From: an uncultured Bacteroidota bacterium
GTDB taxonomy: Bacteria; Bacteroidota; Bacteroidia; Flavobacteriales; Flavobacteriaceae
NCBI GenBank assembly: GCA_913041125.1
Contig: CAJWHM010000015.1
Span: 1-43,792, forward strand
Reading direction: 5' to 3'
Length of the DNA: 43,792 bases
Made by a program: the position numbers and the translations under genes. Below, one piece after another: positions 16,209 through 24,624 of the stretch (its first letter is position 1; each line of letters begins with the position of its first letter). Below the pieces are notes generated by a model. That model searched no databases and had not been told where the DNA came from. It was given only the letters and a program-made list of their open reading frames with translations.

Positions 16209-17552
16209 TTAGAAGGGAAGCTCTTCATCCCAATTTTCTAAATATTCAGCTACACGTTTAACAAAAAGTCCCCCCGAAGCACCATTTATAATCCTATGAT
16301 CGTAACTATGTGAGAGTATAACTTTTTTTCTAATACCAACAAAGTCACCATTTGGAGTTTCAATTACAGATGGAGTTTTTCTAATTACTCCAATGGCTAA
16401 AATACCAACTTGGGGTTGATTTATTATTGGTGTCCCCATTATTGAACCAAAATTTCCAATATTTGTAAATGTATATGTCCCATCCTTTATTTCATCTGGT
16501 TTGAGATTATTAGTTCTTGCTCGGTTGGCTAAATCATTTACTGCTTTTGTTAGTCCTACTAAATTCAAATGATCTGCATTTTTAATTACGGGTACTATGA
16601 GGTTACCATCACTTAGAGCAGTAGCCATACCAAGATTAATATCTTTTTTTATAACTATTTTATCTCCATTAATACTCCCGTTTAATGCAGGATAATCTCT
16701 AAGTGCTTTAACGATAGCTGTAATGAAAAGTGGTGTGAAAGTTAATTTTTCATTTTCACGCTTGTAAAAAGAGTCTTTAACTTTTTCTCTCCATTCCCAA
16801 AGATTTGTTACATCAACCTCAATAAAAGATTGAACATGAGCAGCTGTCTCTAAACTAGACTTCATATGTTCTGAAGTTAGTTTTTCCATACGAGACATTT
16901 CTATAATTTTATCCTCTCCGCTAATTGAAATTTTTTCGTTAATTTCTAGACTAGTTAAACTTTTTTTGTCTTTAGAATTTAATTTTACAGATGGTGAATT
17001 GGAAGTTTGTGAAGTTTCTCTTGTTTTAAGATAATTAATTAAATCTTTTTTCGTTAATCTTTCTCCTTTTCCTGTTCCAGTAATTTTTTCTAATTCTTCA
17101 CTTTCAATACCTTCTTTCTCTGCAATACTTCTAACTAAAGGTGAATAATATCGGCCAGACCTTTGAGTTGATTTTAAAGTTTCAAATTCAATCTCTTTAA
17201 TTTCTTGATCAAGAATTGATGCAACTTGCTTAATATCATGATCTTCGTTATTAGTTTCATCACTCGGCTCTTGAATATTATTATTTGAACTGTTTTTTGT
17301 TGGTATTTCAGAATCAGTTTCAATTATAGCTAAAACCTCACCAATTTGAACAACATCATTCTCATTAAATTTTTGTTCCAATATTATACCTTCAACTTCA
17401 GATGTTACGTCTGTATCAACTTTATCTGTGGCAATTTCAACTACAGGTTCATCTAATGATACAGTATCACCATTGTTCTTTAACCATTTAGTTATTGTTG
17501 CTTCAGCAACACTCTCACCCATTTTGGGTAGTTTTAAATAATATTGTCCCAT
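16209..17552 (-). CDS. 2-oxoacid dehydrogenase E2 component (dihydrolipoyl acyltransferase)
   Basis: The acyltransferase core of a 2-oxoacid dehydrogenase complex. One lipoyl domain (about 1-75) carries the lipoyl-lysine Lys44 in ATDKVDTD. A peripheral subunit-binding domain follows (about 138-175: SPLVRSIAEKEGI, GRLTKKDLINYL), then a charged linker and the catalytic domain (about 215-447). The catalytic motif reads DHRIINGASGG: His419 is present, but the Asp usual in HxxxDG is Asn423, encoded AAT at 16284-16286. Length and single lipoyl domain fit the branched-chain or pyruvate-type E2 of Flavobacteriia; which substrate is used cannot be decided. No E1 or E3 gene is nearby. An exonuclease gene overlaps its stop. 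Confidence 0.92.
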   Translation of the reverse strand: MGQYYLKLPKMGESVAEATITKWLKNNGDTVSLDEPVVEIATDKVDTDVTSEVEGIILEQKFNENDVVQIGEVLAIIETDSEIPTKNSSNNNIQEPSDETNNEDHDIKQVASILDQEIKEIEFETLKSTQRSGRYYSPLVRSIAEKEGIESEELEKITGTGKGERLTKKDLINYLKTRETSQTSNSPSVKLNSKDKKSLTSLEINEKISISGEDKIIEMSRMEKLTSEHMKSSLETAAHVQSFIEVDVTNLWEWREKVKDSFYKRENEKLTFTPLFITAIVKALRDYPALNGSINGDKIVIKKDINLGMATALSDGNLIVPVIKNADHLNLVGLTKAVNDLANRARTNNLKPDEIKDGTYTFTNIGNFGSIMGTPIINQPQVGILAIGVIRKTPSVIETPNGDFVGIRKKVILSHSYDHRIINGASGGLFVKRVAEYLENWDEELPF

Positions 17553-17566
17553 ACTAGTTTGTTTTG

Positions 17567-17574
17567 CAAAAATA
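17567..17574 (-). promoter_or_regulatory. Candidate -7 element of the E2 operon (TATTTTTG)
   Basis: TATTTTTG on the minus strand matches TAnnTTTG exactly and ends 14 nt before the E2 ATG. No good -33 TTG is visible. It lies in the 77-nt gap after recR, so the E2-exonuclease-FAH-cinA group may have its own promoter rather than depend on recR. Confidence 0.42.
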
Positions 17575-17629
17575 TCAAATTTTGATTGGGAATTAAGTTT
17601 TATTAGACTATAAAGGATTTAAAAAAATA

Positions 17630-18250
17630 TCAACTTTTTGGTATTGAATCCTCAAAGGGTATTCTTGCTAAAATTGATCTCCCTAAAGTTACTTCATCAG
17701 TATACTCTAATTCATCACCTATTGGTATTCCCCTAGCAATAGTTGATGTTCTAATTTTATAAGATGTCAATAATTTATAAATATAAAAATTTGTGGTGTC
17801 AGCTTCCATAGTTGCGCTAAGTGCAAATATTACTTCGTCAATTTTTCCTTTTTTTGCCTTATCTATTAATGATGAAATATTTAAATCTTGAGGTCCAATA
17901 CCGTCCAAAGGTGAAATAATTCCTCCAAGAACGTGGTAAATCCCTTTAAATTGTCCTGTATTTTCAATTGCCATAACATCTCTTATGTCTTCAACTACGC
18001 AAAGAACATTTTTATTTCTCTTTGGATTCTGGCATATCTCACAAATTGGTTGGTCTGAAATATTATGGCAATTTTCACAAAAGATAATATTCTCCCTAAG
18101 AGCTTTTAAAGCATTCGAAAGCATCAGGGTATTTTCTTTTGGTTGTTTTAAAAGGTGAAGTGCTAACCTTAGTGCAGTTCTTTTACCTATACCTGGTAAA
18201 AGTGAAATTTCATCTACAGCATTTTTAAGTAGTTTTGACGAAAAATCCAT
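17630..18250 (-). CDS. recR: Recombination protein RecR
   Basis: RecR works with RecO and RecF to load RecA at single-strand gaps. The N-terminal helix-hairpin-helix is seen in [17 protein letters not shown]. The C4 zinc finger is [16 protein letters not shown]. The Toprim domain follows, with [18 protein letters not shown], the [15 protein letters not shown] segment, and a C-terminal [21 protein letters not shown]. At 206 residues it is standard. The ATG at 18248-18250 ([12 protein letters not shown]) is preferred over an in-frame TTG two codons upstream. It is divergent from the symporter gene across a 62-nt gap. Confidence 0.97.
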   Translation of the reverse strand: MDFSSKLLKNAVDEISLLPGIGKRTALRLALHLLKQPKENTLMLSNALKALRENIIFCENCHNISDQPICEICQNPKRNKNVLCVVEDIRDVMAIENTGQFKGIYHVLGGIISPLDGIGPQDLNISSLIDKAKKGKIDEVIFALSATMEADTTNFYIYKLLTSYKIRTSTIARGIPIGDELEYTDEVTLGRSILARIPFEDSIPKS

Positions 18251-18253
18251 GAA

Positions 18254-18261
18254 CAAACTTA
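18254..18261 (-). promoter_or_regulatory. Candidate recR -7 element (TAAGTTTG)
   Basis: TAAGTTTG on the minus strand matches TAnnTTTG and lies only three bases before the recR ATG, the same layout as at guaA. If functional, the recR mRNA would be leaderless. No TTG is found 18-19 nt upstream. Confidence 0.35.
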
Positions 18262-18287
18262 CAAAAAACTAGCTTTCTAGTTTTTGT
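18260..18287. promoter_or_regulatory. Inverted repeat between divergent recR and symporter genes
   Basis: The plus strand has AAAAACTAG, a four-base CTTT loop, then CTAGTTTTT: a perfect 9-bp stem that extends to TACA...TGTA with one bulged A. It lies in the middle of the 62-nt divergent gap. It could be an operator for a dimeric regulator, or simply an AT-rich hairpin with terminator-like ends on both strands. Confidence 0.45.
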
Positions 18288-18312
18288 ATATTCGTTAAAA
18301 AGAAAAAATTAA

Positions 18313-19773
18313 ATGATCACCCCTTTTTTTATTTTTTCATTAGTAATAGGGTATTTTCTTGTGTTATATAGTGTTTCTTACTTAGTTGCTAAGGAAGATT
18401 CAAATGAAACTTTTTTTAAAGCAAATCGTAATTCACCATGGTATCTTGTTGCCTTTGGTATGGTAGGTGCCTCTCTCTCTGGGGTTACCTTTATTTCTGT
18501 ACCAGGATGGGTTGAAGCATCAAAGTTTACCTATTTTCAAGTAGTTTTAGGATATTTATTTGGCTACCTAGTTGTTGCCTTTGTTTTGCTTCCAATTTAC
18601 TACCATAATAACGTTACTTCCATTTATGAATATCTCTTAACTCGTTTCGGAAAATCAAGTCATTATGCAGGAGCATTTTTTTTCTTTGTTTCGAGAGTTC
18701 TTGGAGCAGCATTTCGTTTATTTTTAGTTGCCATAGTATTACAACAATTTATTTTTGATGCTTGGAGTATACCATTTGAAGCAACCGTTGTTTTATCTAT
18801 AGTTCTGATATGGGTCTATACTCAAAGGGGGGGGATAAAAACCATAGTATTTACTGATACTTTGCAAACAAGTTTAATGATACTATCAGTTATTTTATCA
18901 ATTACATATATAAACTCTGAATTAGATTGGTCTTTTTTTGAATTTCTTAGTTCAAATAAGATTTCAAACTTTAATCAGGTTTTTGTAACTGATTCTATTT
19001 TGAGTAGAAATCATTTTTTAAAATCTTTTATTGGTGGAGCATTTGTTACTATTTGTATGACAGGATTAGATCAAGACATGATGCAAAAAAACTTAAGTTG
19101 TAAAAATTTAAAAGATGCTCAAAAAAATATGGTTGTCTTTAGTTTCGTTTTAGTAATAGTAACAGGTTTATTTTTATTATTAGGTGCACTACTTTTTATT
19201 TATTCCGAACAACAAGGATTATCTATACCATTAATGGATGGGAGTCCAAAAACTGATCTGCTTTTCCCTGAGATTGCATTAAGTGGTGATCTTGGTTTAA
19301 TTGTTGGTATTACCTTTATATTAGGTTTAATAGCAGCTGCATACAGTAGTGCTGATAGTGCATTAACCTCTTTAACAACCTCTTTTTGCATAGATTTTTT
19401 AAATATTGAAAAGCGAGAAAAAATTAATCAAAAAATAATAAGGAAAAAGGTGCATGTGGGAATGAGTCTGTTATTAATTTTTGTTGTTATTTTATTTAAA
19501 TACATCTTAGATAGAAATGTAATAGATGGTCTTCTAACAGTTGCTGGATATACGTACGGTCCATTACTAGGACTTTTTGCTTTTGGAATTTTTACTGATT
19601 ATAATATTAAAGATCGCTGGCTGTGGCCTGTTATCTTAATTGTTCTTATTTTAATTAGCATTTTTGGTTCACTAGATTCAAACCAATTAGGTGGATACCA
19701 AGTAGGTTACGAATTATTACCAATCAACGGTCTTTTAACTTTTTTAGGATTGGTATTGATTCGTAGAAAGTAA
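18313..19773 (+). CDS. Sodium:solute symporter family transporter
   Basis: A polytopic inner-membrane transporter of the SSS family that uses a sodium gradient to import a solute. The 486 residues are mostly hydrophobic, with about 13 predicted membrane segments. Family features include FKANRNSPWYLVAFGMVGASLSGVTFISVPG near residue 33, RGGIKTIVFTDTLQ near 173, GLDQDMMQKNLSCK near 252, and AAAYSSADSALTSLTTSF near 341. The ATG at 18313 is the only sensible start. It is divergent from recR, and its last 30 bases overlap the convergent CoA-binding gene. The substrate (amino acid, sugar, sialic acid or other) cannot be inferred. Confidence 0.92.
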   Translation: MITPFFIFSLVIGYFLVLYSVSYLVAKEDSNETFFKANRNSPWYLVAFGMVGASLSGVTFISVPGWVEASKFTYFQVVLGYLFGYLVVAFVLLPIYYHNNVTSIYEYLLTRFGKSSHYAGAFFFFVSRVLGAAFRLFLVAIVLQQFIFDAWSIPFEATVVLSIVLIWVYTQRGGIKTIVFTDTLQTSLMILSVILSITYINSELDWSFFEFLSSNKISNFNQVFVTDSILSRNHFLKSFIGGAFVTICMTGLDQDMMQKNLSCKNLKDAQKNMVVFSFVLVIVTGLFLLLGALLFIYSEQQGLSIPLMDGSPKTDLLFPEIALSGDLGLIVGITFILGLIAAAYSSADSALTSLTTSFCIDFLNIEKREKINQKIIRKKVHVGMSLLLIFVVILFKYILDRNVIDGLLTVAGYTYGPLLGLFAFGIFTDYNIKDRWLWPVILIVLILISIFGSLDSNQLGGYQVGYELLPINGLLTFLGLVLIRRK

Positions 19774-20115
19774 AACTAAACTACAAGAATTTTCCCAGTA
19801 GATATTATGTTTTTGAAGTATTTGAGAAAAAATAGGGTTTTCAGTTCCTGGATTAAATAAAACTCTTTTAGGTTGTAAATTTATAATGTATTTATAATAT
19901 TCTTTTTGAATTTCAGGTTTAATATAAATTGAGACAGTGTGAATATTTTTTTGTTTTTCAAAGGGTCTGACAATCACTAAGTCAGTAATATTTCCTTGGT
20001 TTATACCCATTGGTATTACTTTAATACCTGAATCTAATAGTTTTAATACTACTTTATGGGAGTATCTATCAGGATTAACAGAAGCACCTATTACTAGAGT
20101 TTTATAATCTACCAT
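19744..20115 (-). CDS. CoA-binding domain protein (Rossmann fold)
   Basis: A 123-residue stand-alone CoA-binding domain of the YccU type. The nucleotide-binding segment is VIGASVNPDRYSHKVVLKLLDSG, and FNPGTENP plus the C-terminal SCSLVLLSTNQY fit the family. I chose the ATG at 20113-20115 (MVDYKTLVIG), which overlaps the end of fabH by seven nt; a longer reading from 20136 is less likely. Its 3' end overlaps the symporter gene by 30 bases on the opposite strand. Its partner or reaction is unknown; coupling with fabH, which uses acyl-CoA, is suggestive only. Confidence 0.87.
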   Translation of the reverse strand: MVDYKTLVIGASVNPDRYSHKVVLKLLDSGIKVIPMGINQGNITDLVIVRPFEKQKNIHTVSIYIKPEIQKEYYKYIINLQPKRVLFNPGTENPIFSQILQKHNIYWENSCSLVLLSTNQYQS

Positions 20116-21116
20116 TTCATCGTTATACTTCCCCAAGTAAAACCACTACCGAAAGCTGCTAAAATAACTTTGCTTCCATTATTTATTTTTCCTTCTTCCC
20201 AGGCCTCTGTTAAAGCAATGGGTATGGATGCAGCAGTTGTATTCCCATATCGTTGAATGTTATTATAAACCTGATTATCACTAAGTCCAAATTTCTTTTG
20301 CACGAATTGAGAAATTCGAAGATTTGCCTGATGGGGTATTAACATATCAATATCGCTTGGTTTCCATTTTGCTTTTTCAAGTCCCTTCATAATTACCTCA
20401 GAAAAACGAATAACAGCATTTTTAAAAACAAATTGCCCATTCATGTACGGGAAGTATGACACATCATTAGGATCGTTTTTATTTATGATTTCAGGAACCC
20501 ATCTTCCTGTATTTGGACCAATTAATGAAAGTTCTTTAGCATATTTCCCTTCTGAATGTAACTGAGAATGTAAAATTCCTTCATCATTTTTCTTTGTTCG
20601 GGTAATAACAACAGCACCTGCACCATCTCCAAAAATTACTGAAATATTTCTCCCTCTTGTTGTCATATCTAGTCCCCCTGAGTGGTATTCTGAGCCAATC
20701 ACTAAAATATTTTTATACATTCCAGTTTTAATAAATTGATCTGCAGTTGCTAATGCATAAACAAACCCTGAACACTGCATTCTAATATCCATTGCAGGAC
20801 AATCAGGAATCCCTAATTCATCTTGAACTAAAACTCCCGAACCTGGAAAATAATAGTCCGGACTTAAGGTTGCAAAAAGAATAAGATCAATTTCTTTGGC
20901 ATCAATTCCTGATCGTTCCAAGGCTATTTTTGAAGCTTTTACTCCCATTGAAGAAGTACTATCATCACTACCTTTTTTAATGTGTCTTCTTTCTTTAATG
21001 CCTGTTCTCTCTTGAATCCATACATCAGAAGTATCCATTATTTTCTCTAAATCACTATTAGTAACCACATTACTAGGAAGATATTTACCTAACCCAATTA
21101 TTTTAGAATTGTACAT
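20109..21116 (-). CDS. fabH: 3-oxoacyl-[acyl-carrier-protein] synthase III (FabH-type)
   Basis: Starts fatty acid synthesis by condensing an acyl-CoA with malonyl-ACP. The catalytic triad is visible: Cys115 in MQCSGFVYA, His262 in IPHQANLR and Asn292 in RYGNTTAAS. The GDGAGAVV segment is also typical, and the C-terminus GSGFTWGS is canonical. At 335 residues it is standard. The ATG at 21114-21116 has a promoter with both boxes upstream (21134-21163). Flavobacteriia often carry more than one FabH-like protein, some serving aryl polyene or flexirubin synthesis; no such cluster is present here, so a housekeeping role (or use of a branched starter) is more likely. Confidence 0.93.
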   Translation of the reverse strand: MYNSKIIGLGKYLPSNVVTNSDLEKIMDTSDVWIQERTGIKERRHIKKGSDDSTSSMGVKASKIALERSGIDAKEIDLILFATLSPDYYFPGSGVLVQDELGIPDCPAMDIRMQCSGFVYALATADQFIKTGMYKNILVIGSEYHSGGLDMTTRGRNISVIFGDGAGAVVITRTKKNDEGILHSQLHSEGKYAKELSLIGPNTGRWVPEIINKNDPNDVSYFPYMNGQFVFKNAVIRFSEVIMKGLEKAKWKPSDIDMLIPHQANLRISQFVQKKFGLSDNQVYNNIQRYGNTTAASIPIALTEAWEEGKINNGSKVILAAFGSGFTWGSITMKW

Positions 21117-21133
21117 ATAAATTAAATATTATT

Positions 21134-21163
21134 GAAATTTACATTATTTAAAGTGTTTAACAA
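21134..21163 (-). promoter_or_regulatory. Candidate fabH promoter (TTG, 19 nt, TAAATTTC)
   Basis: On the minus strand TTG at 21161-21163 and TAAATTTC at 21134-21141 (seven of eight matches to TAnnTTTG) are separated by 19 nt. The -7 box lies 17 nt from the fabH ATG. Both boxes and the spacing fit the Bacteroidota pattern. Confidence 0.52.
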
Positions 21164-21191
21164 ATTAACATTAATGAATTATCTTAATCTG

Positions 21192-21205
21192 ATATGGTGC
21201 CATAT
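21192..21205. promoter_or_regulatory. Short inverted repeat in the fabH-htpG divergent region
   Basis: ATATGG-TG-CCATAT is a perfect 6-bp inverted repeat in the 147-nt divergent gap, about 58 nt before the htpG ATG. It is not CIRCE. Being centred between divergent genes, it could be an operator, but a repeat this short can arise by chance. Confidence 0.3.
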
Positions 21206-21263
21206 TGTCACACAAATGATGAATGGTATTTTTTTTGATTGATACAAATAAATTATAAAGAAT

Positions 21264-23144
21264 ATGAGTACTGGTAAAATAAATGTTGCTGTCGAAAATA
21301 TTTTCCCTCTAATAAAGAAATTTTTGTACAGTGATCACGAGATCTTTTTAAGAGAATTAATATCTAATGCTACTGATGCTACAACTAAATTAAAACATCT
21401 TAGCAGCCTTGGTGAGATTAAGGGTGACCTTGGAAATTTACAAATTGAAGTGAAAGTAGATAAAAAAGCAAAAAAACTTCACATCATAGATCAAGGTATC
21501 GGGATGACCAAAGAAGAAGTTCAAAAATATATAAATGAAGTTGCCTTTTCGGGAGCTGAAGAATTTTTAGATCAATACAAAGATACAGCAAAAGAAAGCG
21601 GTATAATAGGGCACTTCGGTCTTGGTTTCTATTCTGCTTTTATGGTTGCTGAAAAAGTTGAAATAATTACTAAATCTCATAAGAATGATCCAGCAGCCCA
21701 CTGGATTTGTGATGGGTCTCCTGAATACTCAATAGAAAAATCCAATAAAAAATCTAGAGGAACAGAAATCATTTTGCACATCGATAAAGAATCCAAAGAA
21801 TTTCTTGAAGAAAACCGCATAAGAGAACTTCTTCAGAAGTATAATAAATTTATGCCGATTCCAATAAAATTTGGAACAAAAGAAGAAACCCTTCCTCTTC
21901 CTGAGGACGCCGAAAAGGATGCTAAACCGGAAACAATCACTGTAGACAATATTATAAATAACCCTGATCCAACCTGGACAAAAAAACCATCTGAACTAAA
22001 GGATGAAGATTACAAATCTTTCTACAGGGAATTATATCCTATGCAATTTGAAGAGCCACTATTTAATATTCATCTTAATGTTGATTATCCATTTAATTTA
22101 ACAGGAATATTATATTTCCCCAGACTGAATAATGATCTGAATATTCAAAAGGATAAAATACAGCTTTATCAAAATCAAGTTTTTGTAACTGATAATGTTG
22201 AAGGTATTGTTCCTGAGTTTTTAACTCTTCTAAGAGGCGTAATTGATTCTCCAGATATACCACTTAATGTGTCGAGAAGTTATTTACAAGCCGATGGCGC
22301 TGTAAAGAAAATTAGCAATTACATTACTAGAAAAGTAGGTGATAAATTAAACAGCTTATTTAAAAAAGACAGAAAAGCATTTGAAGAAAAATGGAATGAT
22401 ATCAAAGTGGTCATAGAATATGGAATGTTAAGTGAAGACAAATTTTTTGAAAAAGCTGAAAAATTTGCTTTATATCCTACCACTGATGGGGATTACCATA
22501 CTTTTGAAGAGCTAAAAGAATTAATAAAAGATCACCAAACTGATAAGGATGATAAATTAATTATACTCTACGCCTCTGATAAAGAAGCACAGCATAGTTA
22601 TATCGAACAAGCAAAAGCTAAAGGATATAAAATACTACTCTTAGATTCCCCTATTATTGGTCATTTGATTCAAAAATTTGAGGGTAGTAAAGAAAAAATA
22701 TCCTTTTCTAGAGTAGATGGAGATACATTAGAAAATCTTATTAAAAAAGAAGAGGCTACAGTATCAAAATTAAGTGACAAGGAAAAGGAAACATTAAAGC
22801 CAATTATTGAAGAGGTAGTTAAAGAAGGAGGATACACTGTACAGCTTGAAGCTCTAGATAGCAATAGTCTCCCGTTTGTATTAACTCAACCAGAATTTAT
22901 GCGTCGAATGAAAGAAATGCAACAAACCGGTGGAGGTGGAATGATGGGAAATATGCCAGACATGTATAATTTAGTAGTAAATACTAACCATGAATTGGTC
23001 AGTCAAATTCTCAATACAAAAACAAAAAACAAAAAAGATCGACTTATTAAACAAGCATTGGATTTAGCAAAGCTATCGCAAAACTTATTAAAAGGTGAAG
23101 ACTTAACACAATTTATTCAAAGAAGTGTAGATCTTATTAAATAA
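21264..23144 (+). CDS. htpG: Molecular chaperone HtpG (Hsp90)
   Basis: A dimeric ATP-dependent chaperone in the cytoplasm. The GHKL ATPase domain is complete: LRELISNATDA with the catalytic Glu, IIDQGIGMTKEE, and GHFGLGFYSAFMVAEKV. A middle domain follows, with the conserved LNVSRSYLQ segment, then the C-terminal dimerisation domain containing LTQPEFMRRMKEM and NTNHELVSQIL. The eukaryotic MEEVD tail is absent, as expected. The 626-residue length is usual for Bacteroidota. The ATG at 21264 is certain. A strong terminator follows at 23152-23172. No CIRCE element is seen upstream, so heat regulation, if any, uses another signal. Confidence 0.98.
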   Translation: MSTGKINVAVENIFPLIKKFLYSDHEIFLRELISNATDATTKLKHLSSLGEIKGDLGNLQIEVKVDKKAKKLHIIDQGIGMTKEEVQKYINEVAFSGAEEFLDQYKDTAKESGIIGHFGLGFYSAFMVAEKVEIITKSHKNDPAAHWICDGSPEYSIEKSNKKSRGTEIILHIDKESKEFLEENRIRELLQKYNKFMPIPIKFGTKEETLPLPEDAEKDAKPETITVDNIINNPDPTWTKKPSELKDEDYKSFYRELYPMQFEEPLFNIHLNVDYPFNLTGILYFPRLNNDLNIQKDKIQLYQNQVFVTDNVEGIVPEFLTLLRGVIDSPDIPLNVSRSYLQADGAVKKISNYITRKVGDKLNSLFKKDRKAFEEKWNDIKVVIEYGMLSEDKFFEKAEKFALYPTTDGDYHTFEELKELIKDHQTDKDDKLIILYASDKEAQHSYIEQAKAKGYKILLLDSPIIGHLIQKFEGSKEKISFSRVDGDTLENLIKKEEATVSKLSDKEKETLKPIIEEVVKEGGYTVQLEALDSNSLPFVLTQPEFMRRMKEMQQTGGGGMMGNMPDMYNLVVNTNHELVSQILNTKTKNKKDRLIKQALDLAKLSQNLLKGEDLTQFIQRSVDLIK

Positions 23145-23151
23145 ACTTTAC

Positions 23152-23172
23152 CGCCCTAGTAAGGGCGCTTTT
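23152..23172 (+). terminator. Intrinsic terminator of htpG
   Basis: CGCCCT (23152-23157), a four-base loop, and AGGGCG (23162-23167) form a GC-rich 6-bp stem followed by CTTTT. It lies seven nt after the htpG stop and about 20 nt before alkB, so alkB is probably transcribed separately or by read-through. Confidence 0.8.
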
Positions 23173-23192
23173 ATTTAATATTTCTCAATTAC

Positions 23193-23795
23193 ATGATAAA
23201 TCATATTCCTTCTGACGGAAAACAAGTTATTTTTCCTGGAGCATCACTAAGATATTTTGATTCTTTTTTCTCAAAAAATGAAGCAGAAATATTTTTCAAT
23301 TTGCTTGTAAAACAGATAAAATGGCAGCAAGACCCTATAACGATTTTTGGTAAAACCTATTTACAACCAAGACTCACAGCTTTATATGCAAATAATAGTA
23401 TTCCTTATTCATATTCTGGCATAAAAATGTACCCTAAGAAGATGACGCCTTTGTTAGTTGAAATTCAAAATAGAATTCAAAAAGTTAGTGATTCAAAATT
23501 CACCACAGTTCTACTAAATCAATATCGTAATGGAAAAGACAGTAATGGTTGGCATGCAGATAATGAGAAAGAATTAGGTGAAAATCCAGTCATTGCTTCA
23601 GTAAGTTTTGGTGCAGAACGATTTTTTCATCTTAAGCATAGAAATAAAAAAGATTTAAGAATGAAAATTCCGCTAACTTCAGGAAGCTTATTATTTATGG
23701 AAGGAGAAACCCAAAAATATTGGCTACATCAAATTGCAAAAACATCACGTAAAGTTGGTCCTAGGATTAATCTAACTTTTAGAAAAATTATTTAA
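23193..23795 (+). CDS. alkB: AlkB-family 2-oxoglutarate/Fe(II)-dependent DNA repair dioxygenase
   Basis: Removes alkyl groups from damaged bases by oxidative demethylation. The iron ligands are His121 and Asp123 in WHADNEKE and His179 in YWLHQI; the 2-oxoglutarate-binding Arg191 and the RxNxTFR motif (PRINLTFRK) end the protein. At 200 residues it resembles the AlkB/ALKBH2-like proteins common in Bacteroidota, with QPRLTALYANN matching their substrate-lid region. The start ATG is 23193. It lies downstream of the htpG terminator, and its last 8 bases overlap the convergent S1/P1 nuclease gene. Confidence 0.95.
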   Translation: MINHIPSDGKQVIFPGASLRYFDSFFSKNEAEIFFNLLVKQIKWQQDPITIFGKTYLQPRLTALYANNSIPYSYSGIKMYPKKMTPLLVEIQNRIQKVSDSKFTTVLLNQYRNGKDSNGWHADNEKELGENPVIASVSFGAERFFHLKHRNKKDLRMKIPLTSGSLLFMEGETQKYWLHQIAKTSRKVGPRINLTFRKII

Positions 23796-24555
23796 AAATT
23801 TGGTCTAAAGTATATGCTAGTCTAAGCCCTGCTTTTAGTAATTGAAGTCTAATAATATCAAAATTCTCATGATAATATTTGTATCCTAGGATTTTGTCTT
23901 TTGGAAGTTTGTTATATATATATTTAGTTAGATTATGAGTTTCTTCAAACCATTTTTCAATTGGCGCTGATATAATTTGTTTTTTCACCTTATCTGATAC
24001 GGCTGGCAAGTTATTTGCCAACTCTGAATAACTTAATCTAGAATAATTTATCATATTGCTATCCCAAACTCGGTGTAGATTTGAAAATTTATCAAACCAT
24101 TTAATTTTGATATCATTACCTCCACGATCTTCTTTTTTTCCCAAATGTAATGGTTGATGAAGATCGCCAATAAGGTGAATTAGCAATTTTAAATAGAATT
24201 GTTTTTCCTTTTTTGAGATAGTATTATCATTTAGTATATCAATACATTTTTTTATTCCAAAATAAACATCTCCTTTAGGATTTTTTTTACTTGTCTTATA
24301 TTTTTGATGAAGTTTTAAATTGGCATAATGCCAATTATTATAATTCTTAAAAGTAGAATTTGACTTAATCTCGTCTGCGTATGTTGAAACATAAGCTATT
24401 GAATTTCCATCTAGAAGGTCAAATATTTTTTTTCTTGTCTCATTAGAAATATTTTGTTCAGCTATTTTCCCTACTACTCGGTGTCCTGTTGAACCCCAGT
24501 CATTATTAAAATAATTGGAATAAAAAATTAGTGTGAAAATAATTATCAATTTCAT
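23788..24555 (-). CDS. Exported S1/P1-type zinc nuclease
   Basis: A secreted nuclease that degrades single-stranded DNA and RNA and removes 3' phosphates, using a three-zinc site. The signal peptide is MKLIIIFTLIFYSNYF. Just after it, WGSTGHRVVG supplies the zinc-ligating Trp and His. Other ligands are the Asp in STYADEI, the His in NWHYANL, the IHLIGDLHQPLH cluster, and LHRVWDSNMI. At 255 residues it is the normal bacterial size. It probably scavenges nucleotides or phosphate outside the cytoplasm. Its 3' end overlaps alkB by 8 bases on the other strand. It is divergent from the DUF5916 gene. Confidence 0.95.
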   Translation of the reverse strand: MKLIIIFTLIFYSNYFNNDWGSTGHRVVGKIAEQNISNETRKKIFDLLDGNSIAYVSTYADEIKSNSTFKNYNNWHYANLKLHQKYKTSKKNPKGDVYFGIKKCIDILNDNTISKKEKQFYLKLLIHLIGDLHQPLHLGKKEDRGGNDIKIKWFDKFSNLHRVWDSNMINYSRLSYSELANNLPAVSDKVKKQIISAPIEKWFEETHNLTKYIYNKLPKDKILGYKYYHENFDIIRLQLLKAGLRLAYTLDQIFK

Positions 24556-24602
24556 TTTCTTATTAAACTTTTATAAGGTTTTATAGTCTTATTAAAGATC
24601 GC

Positions 24603-24610
24603 TATTTTTG
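24603..24610 (+). promoter_or_regulatory. Candidate -7 element of the DUF5916 gene (TATTTTTG)
   Basis: TATTTTTG at 24603-24610 matches TAnnTTTG exactly. It predicts transcription starting near 24615, some 10-16 nt before the possible TTG (24625) or GTG (24631) starts of the next gene. No clear TTG is seen at -33. Confidence 0.42.
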
Positions 24611-24624
24611 CGTTCCCAAAAAAA

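Noticed and set aside
21117-21263. CIRCE element for htpG
   Set aside because: No TTAGCACTC-N9-GAGTGCTAA-like repeat is present in the gap.
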